Assembly (NCBI GenBank): GCA_011321985.1
Contig: DROB01000113.1
Span: forward strand, 1-15,764
Direction: 5' to 3'
Length of the DNA stretch: 15,764 nucleotides
Origin: Gammaproteobacteria bacterium
Lineage (GTDB): Bacteria > Pseudomonadota > Gammaproteobacteria > SZUA-229
A program made the translations under genes and the position numbers. Of the stretch, positions 1 to 7,595 are shown piece after piece (the stretch's first letter is position 1; every line of letters begins with the position of its first letter). Under the pieces are notes generated by a model. The model was not told the DNA's origin and did no database searches. It saw nothing but the letters and a program-made list of their open reading frames with translations.

Positions 1-2032
1 CGGACATGGTATTTACTGCTACCACGTTCACTTTTTCATCGGATAATGTGCTCGTGATATCACTTAATAAGCCATGACGGTCATTCGCCTGGATCAATAT
101 ATTGACCGGGTAATTCTGGATATCGGTATCACCCCATTCTACTTCGATCAACCTCGCCTGATCTTTTTCCTTGAGATGGATGATATTTTTACAATCCGTC
201 CGGTGGACGCTAACCCCTCTGTCTTTCGTTATGAACCCGACGATATCATCATGTGGAACAGGCATGCAGCAATTAGCGATACCGGTCAGCAGATTTCCGA
301 CACCCAACACGTTGATATCACTTTTCGATCTTTTTACAGACTTACGCAGCGCAGGAGTATACAGCGGTATATCGCTGTCTTTTTCCTGATTTTCAAAAGC
401 GTGTAACATGGCAGACATCTGCGCGATACTTATGTCACCTCGCCCCAGATTTATATAAAAATCTTTTATCGAAGCCTGTTTGAAGTGTTCCACTACCGCA
501 TCAATTTCAGGTTTTATTCCATGACGTTTGAATTCACGTTCGCAGAGTGTCTTGCCATCAAGATAATTTTTTTCTTCATCCTGCTTTCTGAACCAGCTCC
601 GTATCCGGTTCCTTGCTCTCGATGTTTTTATATAACCCAGGTGAGAGATCATCCAGTCACGTCTGGGGGCCGCTTCGTTTGCTGTAAGAATTTCTACACG
701 TTCGCCACTCTTTAATTTATAGGTCAACTGGACGATACGACCATTAACCTTTGCACCACGGCAACGATGGCCTATCTCGGTGTGTACGGCATAGGCAAAA
801 TCTAACGGTGTCCCCCCTTCGGGCAGATCGATGACGCGCCCTTCCGGTGTTAGTACGAAAACACGGTCATGAAACATCTCCGAGCGAAAGTTCTCCATCA
901 GCTCTTCATCATTGCTCTGTGTCGTATCCAGTAGCTTCCTGAGCGAGTCAATGCCAGACTGCAAATTGCTGTTACGCCCAGTCGCTTCCTTATAACGCCA
1001 GTGTGCAGCCACCCCGAATTCTGCAAACTCATGCATCTGTCTGGTCCGTATCTGTATCTCTACAGGTTTACCGTGCGGCCCATAAACAGCCGTGTGTAAC
1101 GACTGATACCCGTTCTCTTTCGGATTGGCGATATAATCATCAAACTCTTTATCGATATGTCGCCATTGTGCATGTACCAGACCCAGAACGACATAGCACT
1201 CCGGTATACTTTCGACGACAACACGTACCGCACGAACATCAAATAATTCATCGAAGCTGCGATGCTTCTCTGTCATCTTTTTCCAGATGCTGTAGATATG
1301 CTTGGGCCTGCCATAGATCTCTGCAGAGATCTCTTCTTTTTCAGCGATACTTTTGATTCTATCGACGATATCATCAATAAACTGTTCACGCTCTTCCCTT
1401 TTTTCCTGAAGATTACTGGCGATACTTTTATATGTATCCGGCTCGAGATAACGAAAAGCCAGATCTTCCAGCTCCCACTTTAACTGACCGATACCGAGCC
1501 GATTGGCGATAGGGGCAAATATCTCCAGGCTCTCTCTTGCTACCTCCTGTTGTTCGACGACATCTGCAAGCTTCAACTGCCTCAAACGTTGTACGCGAAA
1601 TGCCAGCTTTATCAATACGGCTCGCACATCATCGACCATAGACAGCAACATCCGTCTTAATCGTTCTACCTGTTCGGGCGATGCGTCATCACTTTCACCA
1701 CGAAACTCATGAAGCTGCACCACACTTTTCACCAGTTTCATGATCTTGGAACCGTACGTCTTTTCTAGCTGTTCGGTACCGGAGATCTTGGATAATCGGG
1801 TGCTGCTCAATAATGCCACGATCAGAGTGGTCTCATCTGAACCCAGTTCGCTTAGCAATAACGCGACATCCAGAGAATTAGGCAAGGATCCTTCCACCGA
1901 TAGATCCCATACCTGCTCACAGGCATGGCGCAGCAAGCTATCCTCTTCCACGTCAAAACCAAGCAATTGATGCAGGTATTGATCAATGGTGAAATCTTTT
2001 GTTATCTGATTAAAACGCTGCGTTTTTTGCAT
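1..2032 (-). CDS. relA: RelA, (p)ppGpp synthetase I (3' end cut by window edge)
   Basis: Ribosome-associated GTP pyrophosphokinase that makes the alarmone (p)ppGpp when uncharged tRNA enters the A site. The reverse strand is open from an ATG at 2032-2030 to the left edge, giving about 677 residues; the family is usually about 740, so only the end of the C-terminal ACT domain is missing. Visible in order are a degenerate hydrolase domain (residues 20-190, with LLSSTRLS where active SpoT/Rel proteins carry a metal-binding HD motif), the synthetase domain (220-360, with GRPKHIYSIWKKM, FDVRAVRVVV, EFDDYIANPKENGYQS and VEIQIRT), a TGS domain (388-450, starting DRVFVLTPEGRVIDLP), and a zinc-finger region with NCCMP and HRTDC (585-613). 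EFDD is the EXDD signature of monofunctional RelA, against RXKD in bifunctional SpoT. The ATG is the first start codon in frame after an upstream TAA. No clear Shine-Dalgarno sequence is seen. It lies 209 bases downstream of fur on the same strand. Confidence 0.96.
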   Translation of the reverse strand, partial: MQKTQRFNQITKDFTIDQYLHQLLGFDVEEDSLLRHACEQVWDLSVEGSLPNSLDVALLLSELGSDETTLIVALLSSTRLSKISGTEQLEKTYGSKIMKLVKSVVQLHEFRGESDDASPEQVERLRRMLLSMVDDVRAVLIKLAFRVQRLRQLKLADVVEQQEVARESLEIFAPIANRLGIGQLKWELEDLAFRYLEPDTYKSIASNLQEKREEREQFIDDIVDRIKSIAEKEEISAEIYGRPKHIYSIWKKMTEKHRSFDELFDVRAVRVVVESIPECYVVLGLVHAQWRHIDKEFDDYIANPKENGYQSLHTAVYGPHGKPVEIQIRTRQMHEFAEFGVAAHWRYKEATGRNSNLQSGIDSLRKLLDTTQSNDEELMENFRSEMFHDRVFVLTPEGRVIDLPEGGTPLDFAYAVHTEIGHRCRGAKVNGRIVQLTYKLKSGERVEILTANEAAPRRDWMISHLGYIKTSRARNRIRSWFRKQDEEKNYLDGKTLCEREFKRHGIKPEIDAVVEHFKQASIKDFYINLGRGDISIAQMSAMLHAFENQEKDSDIPLYTPALRKSVKRSKSDINVLGVGNLLTGIANCCMPVPHDDIVGFITKDRGVSVHRTDCKNIIHLKEKDQARLIEVEWGDTDIQNYPVNILIQANDRHGLLSDITSTLSDEKVNVVAVNTMS

Positions 2033-2241
2033 ATTGCGATATTGTTCAGTCGGTCGGTTAAGATTAGTACTACCAGGGTAGAATTACCCACTTTTAGTTC
2101 AGATAATGACGATAAAGTTTAGGTTAAAACGAGAAAGAAAGGCATTAGATCTGATTATTAGCACTGTGACTCTAACACCGGTTGATAATCAGGATACTCG
2201 GGATAAGTGAACGGTCATCAGCAAGCAGATCCTGACCCTGC

Positions 2242-2655
2242 CTATTGTTTTCTGCAATCGGGACATTTCCCATATAGCGTCAGGCTGTGATCGGTGACTT
2301 CATACCCTTTTTCTGCCGCAACTTCTTTCTGCCTGTTTTCGATTAATTCATCATAAAATTCTTCGACTCTGCCACAGGAAACACAGACGATATGATCATG
2401 GTGGCCTTTTTCAGACAACTCAAAAACGGCCTGACCGCTTTCGAAGTGGTGTCGTTCGACCAGACCCGCGGCTTCAAACTGTGTCAATACCCGATAGACT
2501 GTCGCCAGCCCGATCTCTTCACCATCATCCAGTAATGCCCGGTATATCTCTTCCGCGCTCTGATGGCGCACGTTTGAAACTTCCAGGAATTCCAGAATTT
2601 TCATACGAGGAAGGGTTATTTTCAGGCCAGCTTTTTTTAAATCACTTGATTCCAT
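2242..2655 (-). CDS. fur: Fur, ferric uptake regulator
   Basis: Cytoplasmic dimeric metal-dependent repressor that binds Fe(II) and represses iron-uptake genes at Fur boxes. The 137 residues match normal Fur length. The N-terminal winged helix includes LKKAGLKITLPRMKILEFL and the recognition helix ATVYRVLTQF (residues 51-60). The C-terminal metal and dimer domain has HHDH (85-88), C91/C94 in CVSC, H123 in TDHSLTLYG, and C131/C134 in CPDC. The two CxxC pairs are expected to hold the structural zinc. The gene diverges from bamE, and a strong Fur-box candidate lies about 80 bases upstream of its start, which suggests autoregulation. relA follows on the same strand after a 209-base gap, so co-transcription is possible but not shown. 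Confidence 0.97.
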   Translation of the reverse strand: MESSDLKKAGLKITLPRMKILEFLEVSNVRHQSAEEIYRALLDDGEEIGLATVYRVLTQFEAAGLVERHHFESGQAVFELSEKGHHDHIVCVSCGRVEEFYDELIENRQKEVAAEKGYEVTDHSLTLYGKCPDCRKQ

Positions 2656-2708
2656 AAAACTTTCTACTGATTCTCTTGGTCATATGCGGTAGTATTTCCG
2701 CCTTTCTT

Positions 2709-2738
2709 CAGACAACACCATTTAACCACGTTTATGAT
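2709..2738 (+). promoter_or_regulatory. Possible sigma-70-type promoter for bamE
   Basis: CAGACA (2709-2714) resembles a -35 box at 4 of 6 positions. An 18-base spacer separates it from TATGAT (2733-2738), a -10 box matching at 5 of 6. Transcription would start near 2745, inside the Fur box. The -35 is weak, so this is tentative. Confidence 0.35.
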
Positions 2739-2754
2739 ACTGAGAACCACTATC
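2736..2754. promoter_or_regulatory. Fur box between fur and bamE
   Basis: The sequence GATACTGAGAACCACTATC matches the classical 19-base Fur box GATAATGATAATCATTATC at 15 of 19 positions. The outer arms extend to a perfect ATGATA / TATCAT inverted repeat at 2734-2739 and 2751-2756. It lies between divergent fur and bamE, about 80 bases from the fur start and 11 bases before the bamE ATG. This is an inferred operator; binding is not shown. Confidence 0.6.
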
Positions 2755-2765
2755 ATTTGTATATT

Positions 2766-3125
2766 ATGAAACTATTTTTAACATCGCCTCTTTTCAGGGT
2801 TAACCCTGCTCTTTTTGTGGTCTGCTGCGCTCTTTTCGTGACAGCCTGTGAATCATGGTTGCCCGAACCGCACAAACTGGATATCAATCAGGGCAATACC
2901 ATCAAACTGGAACAGCTGGAAGCCATCAAAATCGGCATGACCAAATCGGAAGTCCGCAAGATCATGGGCTCGCCTATGCTGGCTGACCCTTTCCATAGTC
3001 AGCGATGGGATTATATTTACCGTTTTATTCCGAACAAGGGGTTTGAGAGAAAATCTCTATTAACGCTGTATTTTGAAGATGACACACTGGCAAAAATCGA
3101 CGATTCACAGTATGTAGAACCTTGA
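2766..3125 (+). CDS. bamE: BamE (SmpA/OmlA) outer-membrane assembly lipoprotein
   Basis: Small lipoprotein subunit of the BAM complex, which folds beta-barrel proteins into the outer membrane; it acts at the inner leaflet of the outer membrane. The 119-residue product starts MKLFLTSPLFRV and has a hydrophobic signal ending in the lipobox VTAC, giving a lipidated cysteine near residue 28. The mature part carries the family features DINQGN, IKIGMTKSEVRKIMGSP and DPFHSQRWDYIYRF. An earlier in-frame ATG at 2676 would add 30 residues with no signal-peptide character and would run through the Fur box, so I prefer ATG 2766. No good Shine-Dalgarno sequence precedes it. It converges on rnfH, as in many gammaproteobacteria. 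Confidence 0.95.
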   Translation: MKLFLTSPLFRVNPALFVVCCALFVTACESWLPEPHKLDINQGNTIKLEQLEAIKIGMTKSEVRKIMGSPMLADPFHSQRWDYIYRFIPNKGFERKSLLTLYFEDDTLAKIDDSQYVEP

Positions 3126-3227
3126 TTAAATCAGAGATTATATCCTGATTGGACATAACCATTGTCTCAAACTGAACGTCAGCTTATGGCGGCGTACTCG
3201 GAAATCAAGAAAAAGAAGCGTGGACAG

Positions 3228-3536
3228 TCATCCGCCCTTCTTCATCTTTTTACCTTCAGCTGCGCGTTTTCGCCGAACTTCTTTCGGATCAGCGATCAAC
3301 GGACGATAGATCTCGACACGATCACCATCGGATAATACTGTCGTCATCGTGCTGGCCTTACCGAAGATGCCCACTTTGGCGGTTTCCAGTTCCAGCTCCA
3401 GATCGGGGAAATCCATCATGATGCCTGACTGCACTATAGCGGCACCGATCGTGGTACCGGCATCGACATTAACCGCACGGATGATCTGTTTCTCCGGTAG
3501 CGCATAAGCGACTTCGACGTTAATACTCTCTGACAC
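3228..3536 (-). CDS. rnfH: RnfH, UPF0125 ubiquitin-like small protein
   Basis: Small beta-grasp protein of the RnfH/UPF0125 family. Its function is not settled; it is named for proximity to rnf genes in some species and is commonly paired with ratA. Family hallmarks are VEVAYALPEKQ near the N-terminus, KVGIFGK in the middle, and DGDRVEIYRPLIADPKEVRR near the C-terminus, followed by a basic tail. I take GTG at 3536-3534 as the start. It sits 4 bases after the ratA stop, is preceded by GAGG with an 8-base spacing, and gives 102 residues, close to the 96 of E. coli. A longer form from 3572 would overlap the end of ratA. Translational coupling with ratA is likely. Confidence 0.92.
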   Translation of the reverse strand: MSESINVEVAYALPEKQIIRAVNVDAGTTIGAAIVQSGIMMDFPDLELELETAKVGIFGKASTMTTVLSDGDRVEIYRPLIADPKEVRRKRAAEGKKMKKGG

Positions 3537-3540
3537 AGGA

Positions 3541-3984
3541 TTATCCTCGCTCACCGTAGACCACGACCGCACGCTTACAAAAAGAATCGACCAGTGAGTT
3601 TGCTATCTGGGTAAAAATCGGTTTTGCAGCAATCGACATCATGGCATTATCAAACTCAAATTCAAGCTCAAGGCTGACCTTGCAGGCGTTCTGCGTTTTC
3701 AATGCATCAAACTGCCAGTAACCCTTTAACTTTTTAAATGGACCATCGATCAGTTGCAGATCGATACGTTTATCTTTCTGTAGCAGATTATGCGTAGTAA
3801 AGGTCTTATTTAATACACCTTTGGCGATCTCTACCGAAGCGATCATTTCAGTTTCGCTTTCACTCTTGACTGAGGAAGAGCGACACCATGGTAAAAACGA
3901 AGCATAGTCAGCGACATTATTGACCAGAGCATACATTTCTGCAGGAGAATAATGTACCAGTGCACTGCGTTGGATATGTGACAT
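3541..3984 (-). CDS. ratA: RatA/PasT, START-domain (Coq10-like) protein
   Basis: Member of the polyketide cyclase/START superfamily. E. coli RatA was reported to inhibit 70S assembly, and homologues of Coq10 bind ubiquinone, so its main role is debated. The 147 residues match the family length. Recognisable segments are ALVHYSPAEMYALVNNV and FLPWC near the N-terminus, KTFTTHNLL in the middle, LIDGPFKKLKGYWQF at about 78-92, and LELEFEFDN at about 104-112. It is the first gene of a two-gene unit with rnfH (4-base gap). In many gammaproteobacteria smpB diverges directly from it; here a transporter gene lies between them. The transporter stop is only 38 bases upstream, so read-through from that gene into ratA is possible. 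Confidence 0.94.
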   Translation of the reverse strand: MSHIQRSALVHYSPAEMYALVNNVADYASFLPWCRSSSVKSESETEMIASVEIAKGVLNKTFTTHNLLQKDKRIDLQLIDGPFKKLKGYWQFDALKTQNACKVSLELEFEFDNAMMSIAAKPIFTQIANSLVDSFCKRAVVVYGERG

Positions 3985-4022
3985 AAGATGACTTTAAAAC
4001 AAATAAACTACAGGTTGTATGG

Positions 4023-5393
4023 CTAAATCGCACCTACCGCTTTTAAAAAGACGACGATAACGGCCAGTGGCGTAATAAATCGAACTAAAAAACGCCAGAT
4101 AGTATACACCAGAGGATACGTCGCCATCTCTTCCCGTGTTGACTGCTGGTGCATGACCCATGCGGAAAAAAGTGCGATAAACAGGCCGCCCAACGGCAGC
4201 ATCACATTTGCAGTGAGATAGTCCAGCGTATCAAAAAAGGTAAATTTTTCGAACAGGAATGGGATAGTCAGGGTTTTATCTTTCCAGATATTAAATGAAA
4301 ATACGGTACCCAGACCGACTAGCCAGGTAACAACACCCATCCATTCGGCGGCCTGGATACGGCTCAGACCTTTATTCTCCACGAGGTAAGCCACAGCAGG
4401 TTCGATCAATGAGATCGCCGAAGTCCAGGCAGCGAACACCAGCAGACTGAAGAAAACCACACCGACCAGGGTCCCTCCCTGCATATGTCCAAACGCGATA
4501 GGCAGCGTCTGGAATATCAGTCCTGGACCCGCACTAGGTTCCAGGCCATTGGCAAAAACGATAGGAAAGATAGCCAGACCTGCAAGTAGGGCGACCACGG
4601 TATCAGCTAAAGCGATCATGATGGATGCCTGCACAATCGAATGATCACTCGTCAGATATGAGCCATAAACCATGATCGCCCCCATGCCCAGACTCAGAGT
4701 AAAGAAAGCATGCCCCATCGCAATGAGAACCCCCTTACTATCGATCGTGCCAGGGGTGAATAAAAATCGCACTCCATCCATAAAATAACCTGTAGTCATC
4801 GCATAGATGACGACGACGATCAACAGACCGAATAACAGGGGCATCAAAACAGTGACGGCTTTTTCTATACCATTTTTTACCCCACGAGCGACCACCGCCA
4901 TGGTCATCACCATAAATACCGTATGCCACGCCAGCAGGCGTTCAGGATCACTGACCAGATCGGTAAAGATACTGTTAACGCCATCCGCCGTTGCGCCGAG
5001 AAACAGGCCTCCAGCAGTACGGAATATGTAAGACAGTGCCCAGCCGGCAATGACGCTGTAATAGGAGAGGATAAGAAATCCAGCCACCACACCCATCCAG
5101 CCTAGCCAGGCCCAGCCCGGGTTCCTGTGTTCATCCTTTGCTAATGCCCGCATGGTATTGATCGGGCTTCGTTTACCACGACGACCCAACATGATCTCTG
5201 CCATCATGATCGGCAGACCGATCAGAGCGATACAAAGCAGGTACACCAGTACAAACGTGCCACCCCCGTTCTCACCCGTTATATAGGGAAATTTCCAGAT
5301 ATTACCCAGGCCGACAGCCGATCCCGTCGCCGCGAGTATAAAAACGGTGCGATTGCTCCATTGTCCGTGTATCGAAGTACGTTGTTCAGCCAT
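4023..5393 (-). CDS. Sodium-dependent transporter, SNF/NSS (SLC6-like) family
   Basis: Inner-membrane sodium-coupled symporter of the neurotransmitter:sodium symporter family, whose bacterial members include LeuT and MhsT and mostly take up amino acids. The 456 residues match MhsT-like proteins. The unwound TM1 segment is plain: GSAVGLGNIWKFPYITGENG (residues 24-43), which carries backbone sodium and substrate sites, with Ser where LeuT has Asn. About 11 hydrophobic segments can be placed, at roughly 17-37, 45-67, 98-123, 158-175, 178-198, 221-245, 256-282, 305-330, 350-368, 395-412 and 432-452. TM8 contains AAWTSAISL (321-329), expected to help form the second sodium site. The substrate cannot be read from the sequence. 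It lies 38 bases upstream of ratA on the same strand and diverges from smpB. Confidence 0.93.
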   Translation of the reverse strand: MAEQRTSIHGQWSNRTVFILAATGSAVGLGNIWKFPYITGENGGGTFVLVYLLCIALIGLPIMMAEIMLGRRGKRSPINTMRALAKDEHRNPGWAWLGWMGVVAGFLILSYYSVIAGWALSYIFRTAGGLFLGATADGVNSIFTDLVSDPERLLAWHTVFMVMTMAVVARGVKNGIEKAVTVLMPLLFGLLIVVVIYAMTTGYFMDGVRFLFTPGTIDSKGVLIAMGHAFFTLSLGMGAIMVYGSYLTSDHSIVQASIMIALADTVVALLAGLAIFPIVFANGLEPSAGPGLIFQTLPIAFGHMQGGTLVGVVFFSLLVFAAWTSAISLIEPAVAYLVENKGLSRIQAAEWMGVVTWLVGLGTVFSFNIWKDKTLTIPFLFEKFTFFDTLDYLTANVMLPLGGLFIALFSAWVMHQQSTREEMATYPLVYTIWRFLVRFITPLAVIVVFLKAVGAI

Positions 5394-5525
5394 AAAATTT
5401 GCCGTGAGATTGGAGAGCCCCCTTATTCATGTGGAGAATACTCTATGAAAGATTTTGCACCATTGTTAACAATTTATAGCACTGACTCAAGCTATTTCTC
5501 GAATTTACCTTAAATTTATCCAACA

Positions 5526-5554
5526 ATGACAGTTCGACAAATCTACCCTATACT
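5526..5554 (+). promoter_or_regulatory. Sigma-70-type promoter for smpB
   Basis: ATGACA (5526-5531, 5 of 6 to the -35 consensus), an ideal 17-base spacer, then TATACT (5549-5554, 5 of 6 to the -10). The start site would fall near 5561, giving a short leader of about 26 bases before the smpB ATG. Confidence 0.65.
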
Positions 5555-5559
5555 TGCCT

Positions 5560-5572
5560 GCCTGATTCAGGC
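5560..5572. repeat. Short palindrome at the predicted smpB start site
   Basis: GCCTGATTCAGGC has perfect 6-base arms around a single central base. It coincides with the predicted transcription start of smpB, so it could be a repressor site or a small 5' hairpin. No regulator is indicated. Confidence 0.35.
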
Positions 5573-5586
5573 TTAGTCAGCACACC

Positions 5587-6066
5587 ATGGCAAAAAAACC
5601 GAAGAAAAAAACAAACGACAACACCATCGCACGCAACCGAAAAGCACGCTATGACTACACCATCGAAAGTAACTTCGAAGCGGGACTGGTCCTCGAGGGC
5701 TGGGAAGTAAAAAGTTTACGTGAAGGTCGTGTACAGATCGACGAAAGTTATGTTTTCGCTAAAGATGGTGAGCTGGAATGGATAGGTGGTACCATCACAC
5801 CTTTAATTTCGACATCCACCCATATCCACCCCAGCCCAACCCGTGCACGAAAAATTTTGATGCACCGTCATGAGATTGACCGCTTGATCGGTCTGATTGA
5901 GCGTAAGGGTTTTACTCTGGTTCCACTGGCTCTGTTCTGGAAGAAAAACGGACGGGTCAAACTCGATATCGGGCTGGCGAAGGGTAAAAAAGCACATGAT
6001 AAGCGTGCTTCGATCAAAGAACGTGAATGGCAGCGTGAAAAAGCCAGATCATTGAAGATACGCTGA
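5587..6066 (+). CDS. smpB: SmpB, tmRNA-binding protein
   Basis: Cytoplasmic partner of tmRNA in trans-translation: it binds the tRNA-like domain of SsrA and delivers it to stalled ribosomes. The 159 residues match the usual 155-160. The N-terminus is basic (KKPKKKTND), followed by ARYDYTIESNFEAGLVLEGWEVKSLR, the conserved OB-fold core. The C-terminal tail has KGKKAHDKRASIKEREW and then a basic helix (QREKARSLKIR) that enters the mRNA channel. It starts at ATG 5587 behind a clear promoter. No ssrA gene is visible immediately downstream, so tmRNA must be elsewhere in the genome. Confidence 0.97.
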   Translation: MAKKPKKKTNDNTIARNRKARYDYTIESNFEAGLVLEGWEVKSLREGRVQIDESYVFAKDGELEWIGGTITPLISTSTHIHPSPTRARKILMHRHEIDRLIGLIERKGFTLVPLALFWKKNGRVKLDIGLAKGKKAHDKRASIKEREWQREKARSLKIR

Positions 6067-6106
6067 TGCTTCGACCAGGGTAGTTGTCGTGTGGAGTTAA
6101 ATGACA

Positions 6107-6134
6107 GTTTCCGACGCAAAGCGGGCATTGGGGT
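6107..6134. repeat. Dispersed intergenic repeat, copy 1
   Basis: This segment, with core CGACGCAAAGCGGGCAT, matches a second segment at 10441-10468 at 20 of 28 positions without gaps. It sits in the 121-base gap between the convergent ends of smpB and dnaQ. It could be a degenerate member of a small dispersed intergenic repeat family. With only two diverged copies in view this is tentative. Confidence 0.35.
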
Positions 6135-6187
6135 ACAGAGAGGTTTTTAGTCGTACTGATGGTGGCTATACCACACGATTTAAGTCG

Positions 6188-6892
6188 CTACCAGATCGAG
6201 CTGTCCATCTTTTTGATAATCGCCTGATGTGCCTGTAATTCATCCGTATTTGCCCGGATGATTTTTATCGGTTTTCTGTCAGCAGAGAGTTTTTTAACCG
6301 AAGCCGCACTGGATTGTTTCGATCGCACATCCTCACTTTCCAGAGACAGGGTACTCTGCCCACCCGTCATCTGCAGGTAGACTTCTGCTAATAACTCAGA
6401 ATCGAGCAATGCGCCGTGTAACTCACGATGAGCATTACTCACCTGATACTCTTTACAGAGTGCATCCAGGTTGTTCTTTTTACCCGGACGCATCTTACGT
6501 GCCATCACCAGTGTATCGATGACCTGACAATATGTACTAACGTTTCCATACTCCGAGCCTGCCAACTTAAACTCGTGGTCGATGAAACCGACATCAAACG
6601 GTGCATTATGGATGATCAACTCAGCACCATCGATGTATTTAATAAAATCCTTAACGATATCGACAAACCGGGGTTTATCAGAAAGGAATTCATTACTGAT
6701 ACCATGAACGGCCTGGGCACCTTCATCGATCTCCCTGTCCGGCTGTAGATACTGGTGGTAATTATTACCCGTGAGACGCCGGTTGACCATCTCGACACAA
6801 CCGATCTCGATAATTTTATGTCCCTGACTGGGTTCCAGACCGGTGGTCTCAGTATCGAGGACGATCTGCCTAAGTTTATTGTCCTGTTGCAT
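6188..6892 (-). CDS. dnaQ: DnaQ, DNA polymerase III epsilon subunit
   Basis: The 3'-5' proofreading exonuclease of the replicative polymerase, part of the alpha-epsilon-theta core. The DEDDh exonuclease domain spans residues 8-175. Catalytic residues are D13 and E15 in LDTETTGLE, D100 in HNAPFDVGF, and H159 and D164 in HGALLDSE. After it comes QSTLSL (179-184), which fits the weak beta-clamp-binding motif seen in E. coli epsilon as QTSMAF. The C-terminus ends KKMDSSIW, similar to the polymerase-alpha-binding tail of E. coli. Length is 234, against 243 in E. coli. The start ATG has an AGG 6 bases upstream. It follows rnhA by 58 bases on the same strand, a common gammaproteobacterial pairing; in E. 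coli the two are divergent. Confidence 0.97.
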   Translation of the reverse strand: MQQDNKLRQIVLDTETTGLEPSQGHKIIEIGCVEMVNRRLTGNNYHQYLQPDREIDEGAQAVHGISNEFLSDKPRFVDIVKDFIKYIDGAELIIHNAPFDVGFIDHEFKLAGSEYGNVSTYCQVIDTLVMARKMRPGKKNNLDALCKEYQVSNAHRELHGALLDSELLAEVYLQMTGGQSTLSLESEDVRSKQSSAASVKKLSADRKPIKIIRANTDELQAHQAIIKKMDSSIW

Positions 6893-6950
6893 TTATTACC
6901 TGCCTGTACAAACCATGGAATATGTTTTCGTCTTGACCGCCATTTGCCGC

Positions 6951-7394
6951 TTACAGGAGCATCTCATCGATACCTCGATTAGCCAGATCATCCGCACATT
7001 CATTACCCTCATCCCCGGAATGTCCTTTCACCCACTGCCAGCTGACATCATTGGCCTGAACAGCTGCGTCCAGTCGTTGCCATAATTCTACATTTTTGAC
7101 TGGTTTTTTTGCCGCTGTTTTCCAGCCTTTTTTCTTCCAGTTAGGCATCCATTTCGTTATCCCGTCCAGAACATACTTAGAATCAGTATATATCTTGACA
7201 GGGCATGTGCGTGTCAGTGATTCCAGCGCCTGAATGACCGCCATCAGCTCCATCCGGTTATTAGTGGTCTCGGCTTCAGAACCGTAAAGGTCTTTCTGTT
7301 TCCCATTAAAACGCAGGCTGGCACCCCAGCCTCCCGGCCCCGGATTTCCACGGCAAGCTCCATCGGTATATATTTCTACTATATTTGCACTCAT
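6951..7394 (-). CDS. rnhA: Ribonuclease HI
   Basis: Endonuclease that cuts the RNA strand of RNA:DNA hybrids, removing R-loops and primers. The 147 residues match the 155-residue E. coli enzyme closely. The metal-binding carboxylates D11 (IYTDGACRGNPGPGGWG), E49 (NNRMELMAV), D71 (YTDSKYV) and D135 are present, with H125 in the flexible loop (WVKGHSGDEGNECAD). The basic handle region with KWMPNWKKKGWKTA is also present (81-94). An AGG lies 5 bases before the ATG. It heads a minus-strand pair with dnaQ and diverges from mltD. The methyltransferase and gloB genes often found in this neighbourhood are absent here. Confidence 0.97.
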   Translation of the reverse strand: MSANIVEIYTDGACRGNPGPGGWGASLRFNGKQKDLYGSEAETTNNRMELMAVIQALESLTRTCPVKIYTDSKYVLDGITKWMPNWKKKGWKTAAKKPVKNVELWQRLDAAVQANDVSWQWVKGHSGDEGNECADDLANRGIDEMLL

Positions 7395-7457
7395 ATAAGC
7401 CTATTTCTGCATTGATGTTGTACAATCCGGTATACAGATGTAACAAATGATACGGCG

Positions 7458-7512
7458 TGTTCAGTCTGGAATATTATCGTGCTGGACAGCATAAGACCAG
7501 CTGAACTGAACA
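7458..7512. repeat. Long interrupted inverted repeat between rnhA and mltD
   Basis: TGTTCAGT (7458-7465) is the exact reverse complement of ACTGAACA (7505-7512). CTGG (7466-7469) can extend the stem by pairing with CCAG (7497-7500) across a 4-base bulge. An alternative inner hairpin pairs GCTGG (7481-7485) with CCAGC (7497-7501). The element lies mid-way in the 201-base divergent intergenic region, where either promoter could lie. Its role is unknown. Confidence 0.4.
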
Positions 7513-7595
7513 GAATATTTTTCGGCGAAATACCCGATTTATAAACTGCAACAGCGTCATTTCCCAATAAAAATAACAAATTAAGACTGACTACT

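Noticed and set aside
74..2122. Several plus-strand reading frames of 60-117 residues
   Set aside because: All but the rightmost end lie antisense to relA, whose reverse-strand frame is open throughout with every RelA domain.
2151..2192. Inverted repeat CTGATTAT / ATAATCAG downstream of fur as a terminator
   Set aside because: The loop is 26 bases and there is no T-run after the stem, so it is not a convincing terminator.
3541..3984. ratA with rnfH as a classic toxin-antitoxin pair
   Set aside because: The pairing is a conserved housekeeping arrangement and the toxin role of RatA is disputed; nothing here adds support for a TA module.
6067..6187. Possible tmRNA (ssrA) or tRNA-Asp gene beside smpB and dnaQ
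   Set aside because: The 121-base gap is too short for tmRNA and shows no tRNA-like acceptor stem, T-arm or tag sequence; what it does hold is a short repeat copy.
7391..7579. A 62-residue minus-strand reading frame ending in an ATGA overlap with the rnhA start
   Set aside because: It starts at TTG without a ribosome binding site, resembles no family I know, and overlaps the inverted repeat; the methyltransferase expected in this place is not recognisable in it.
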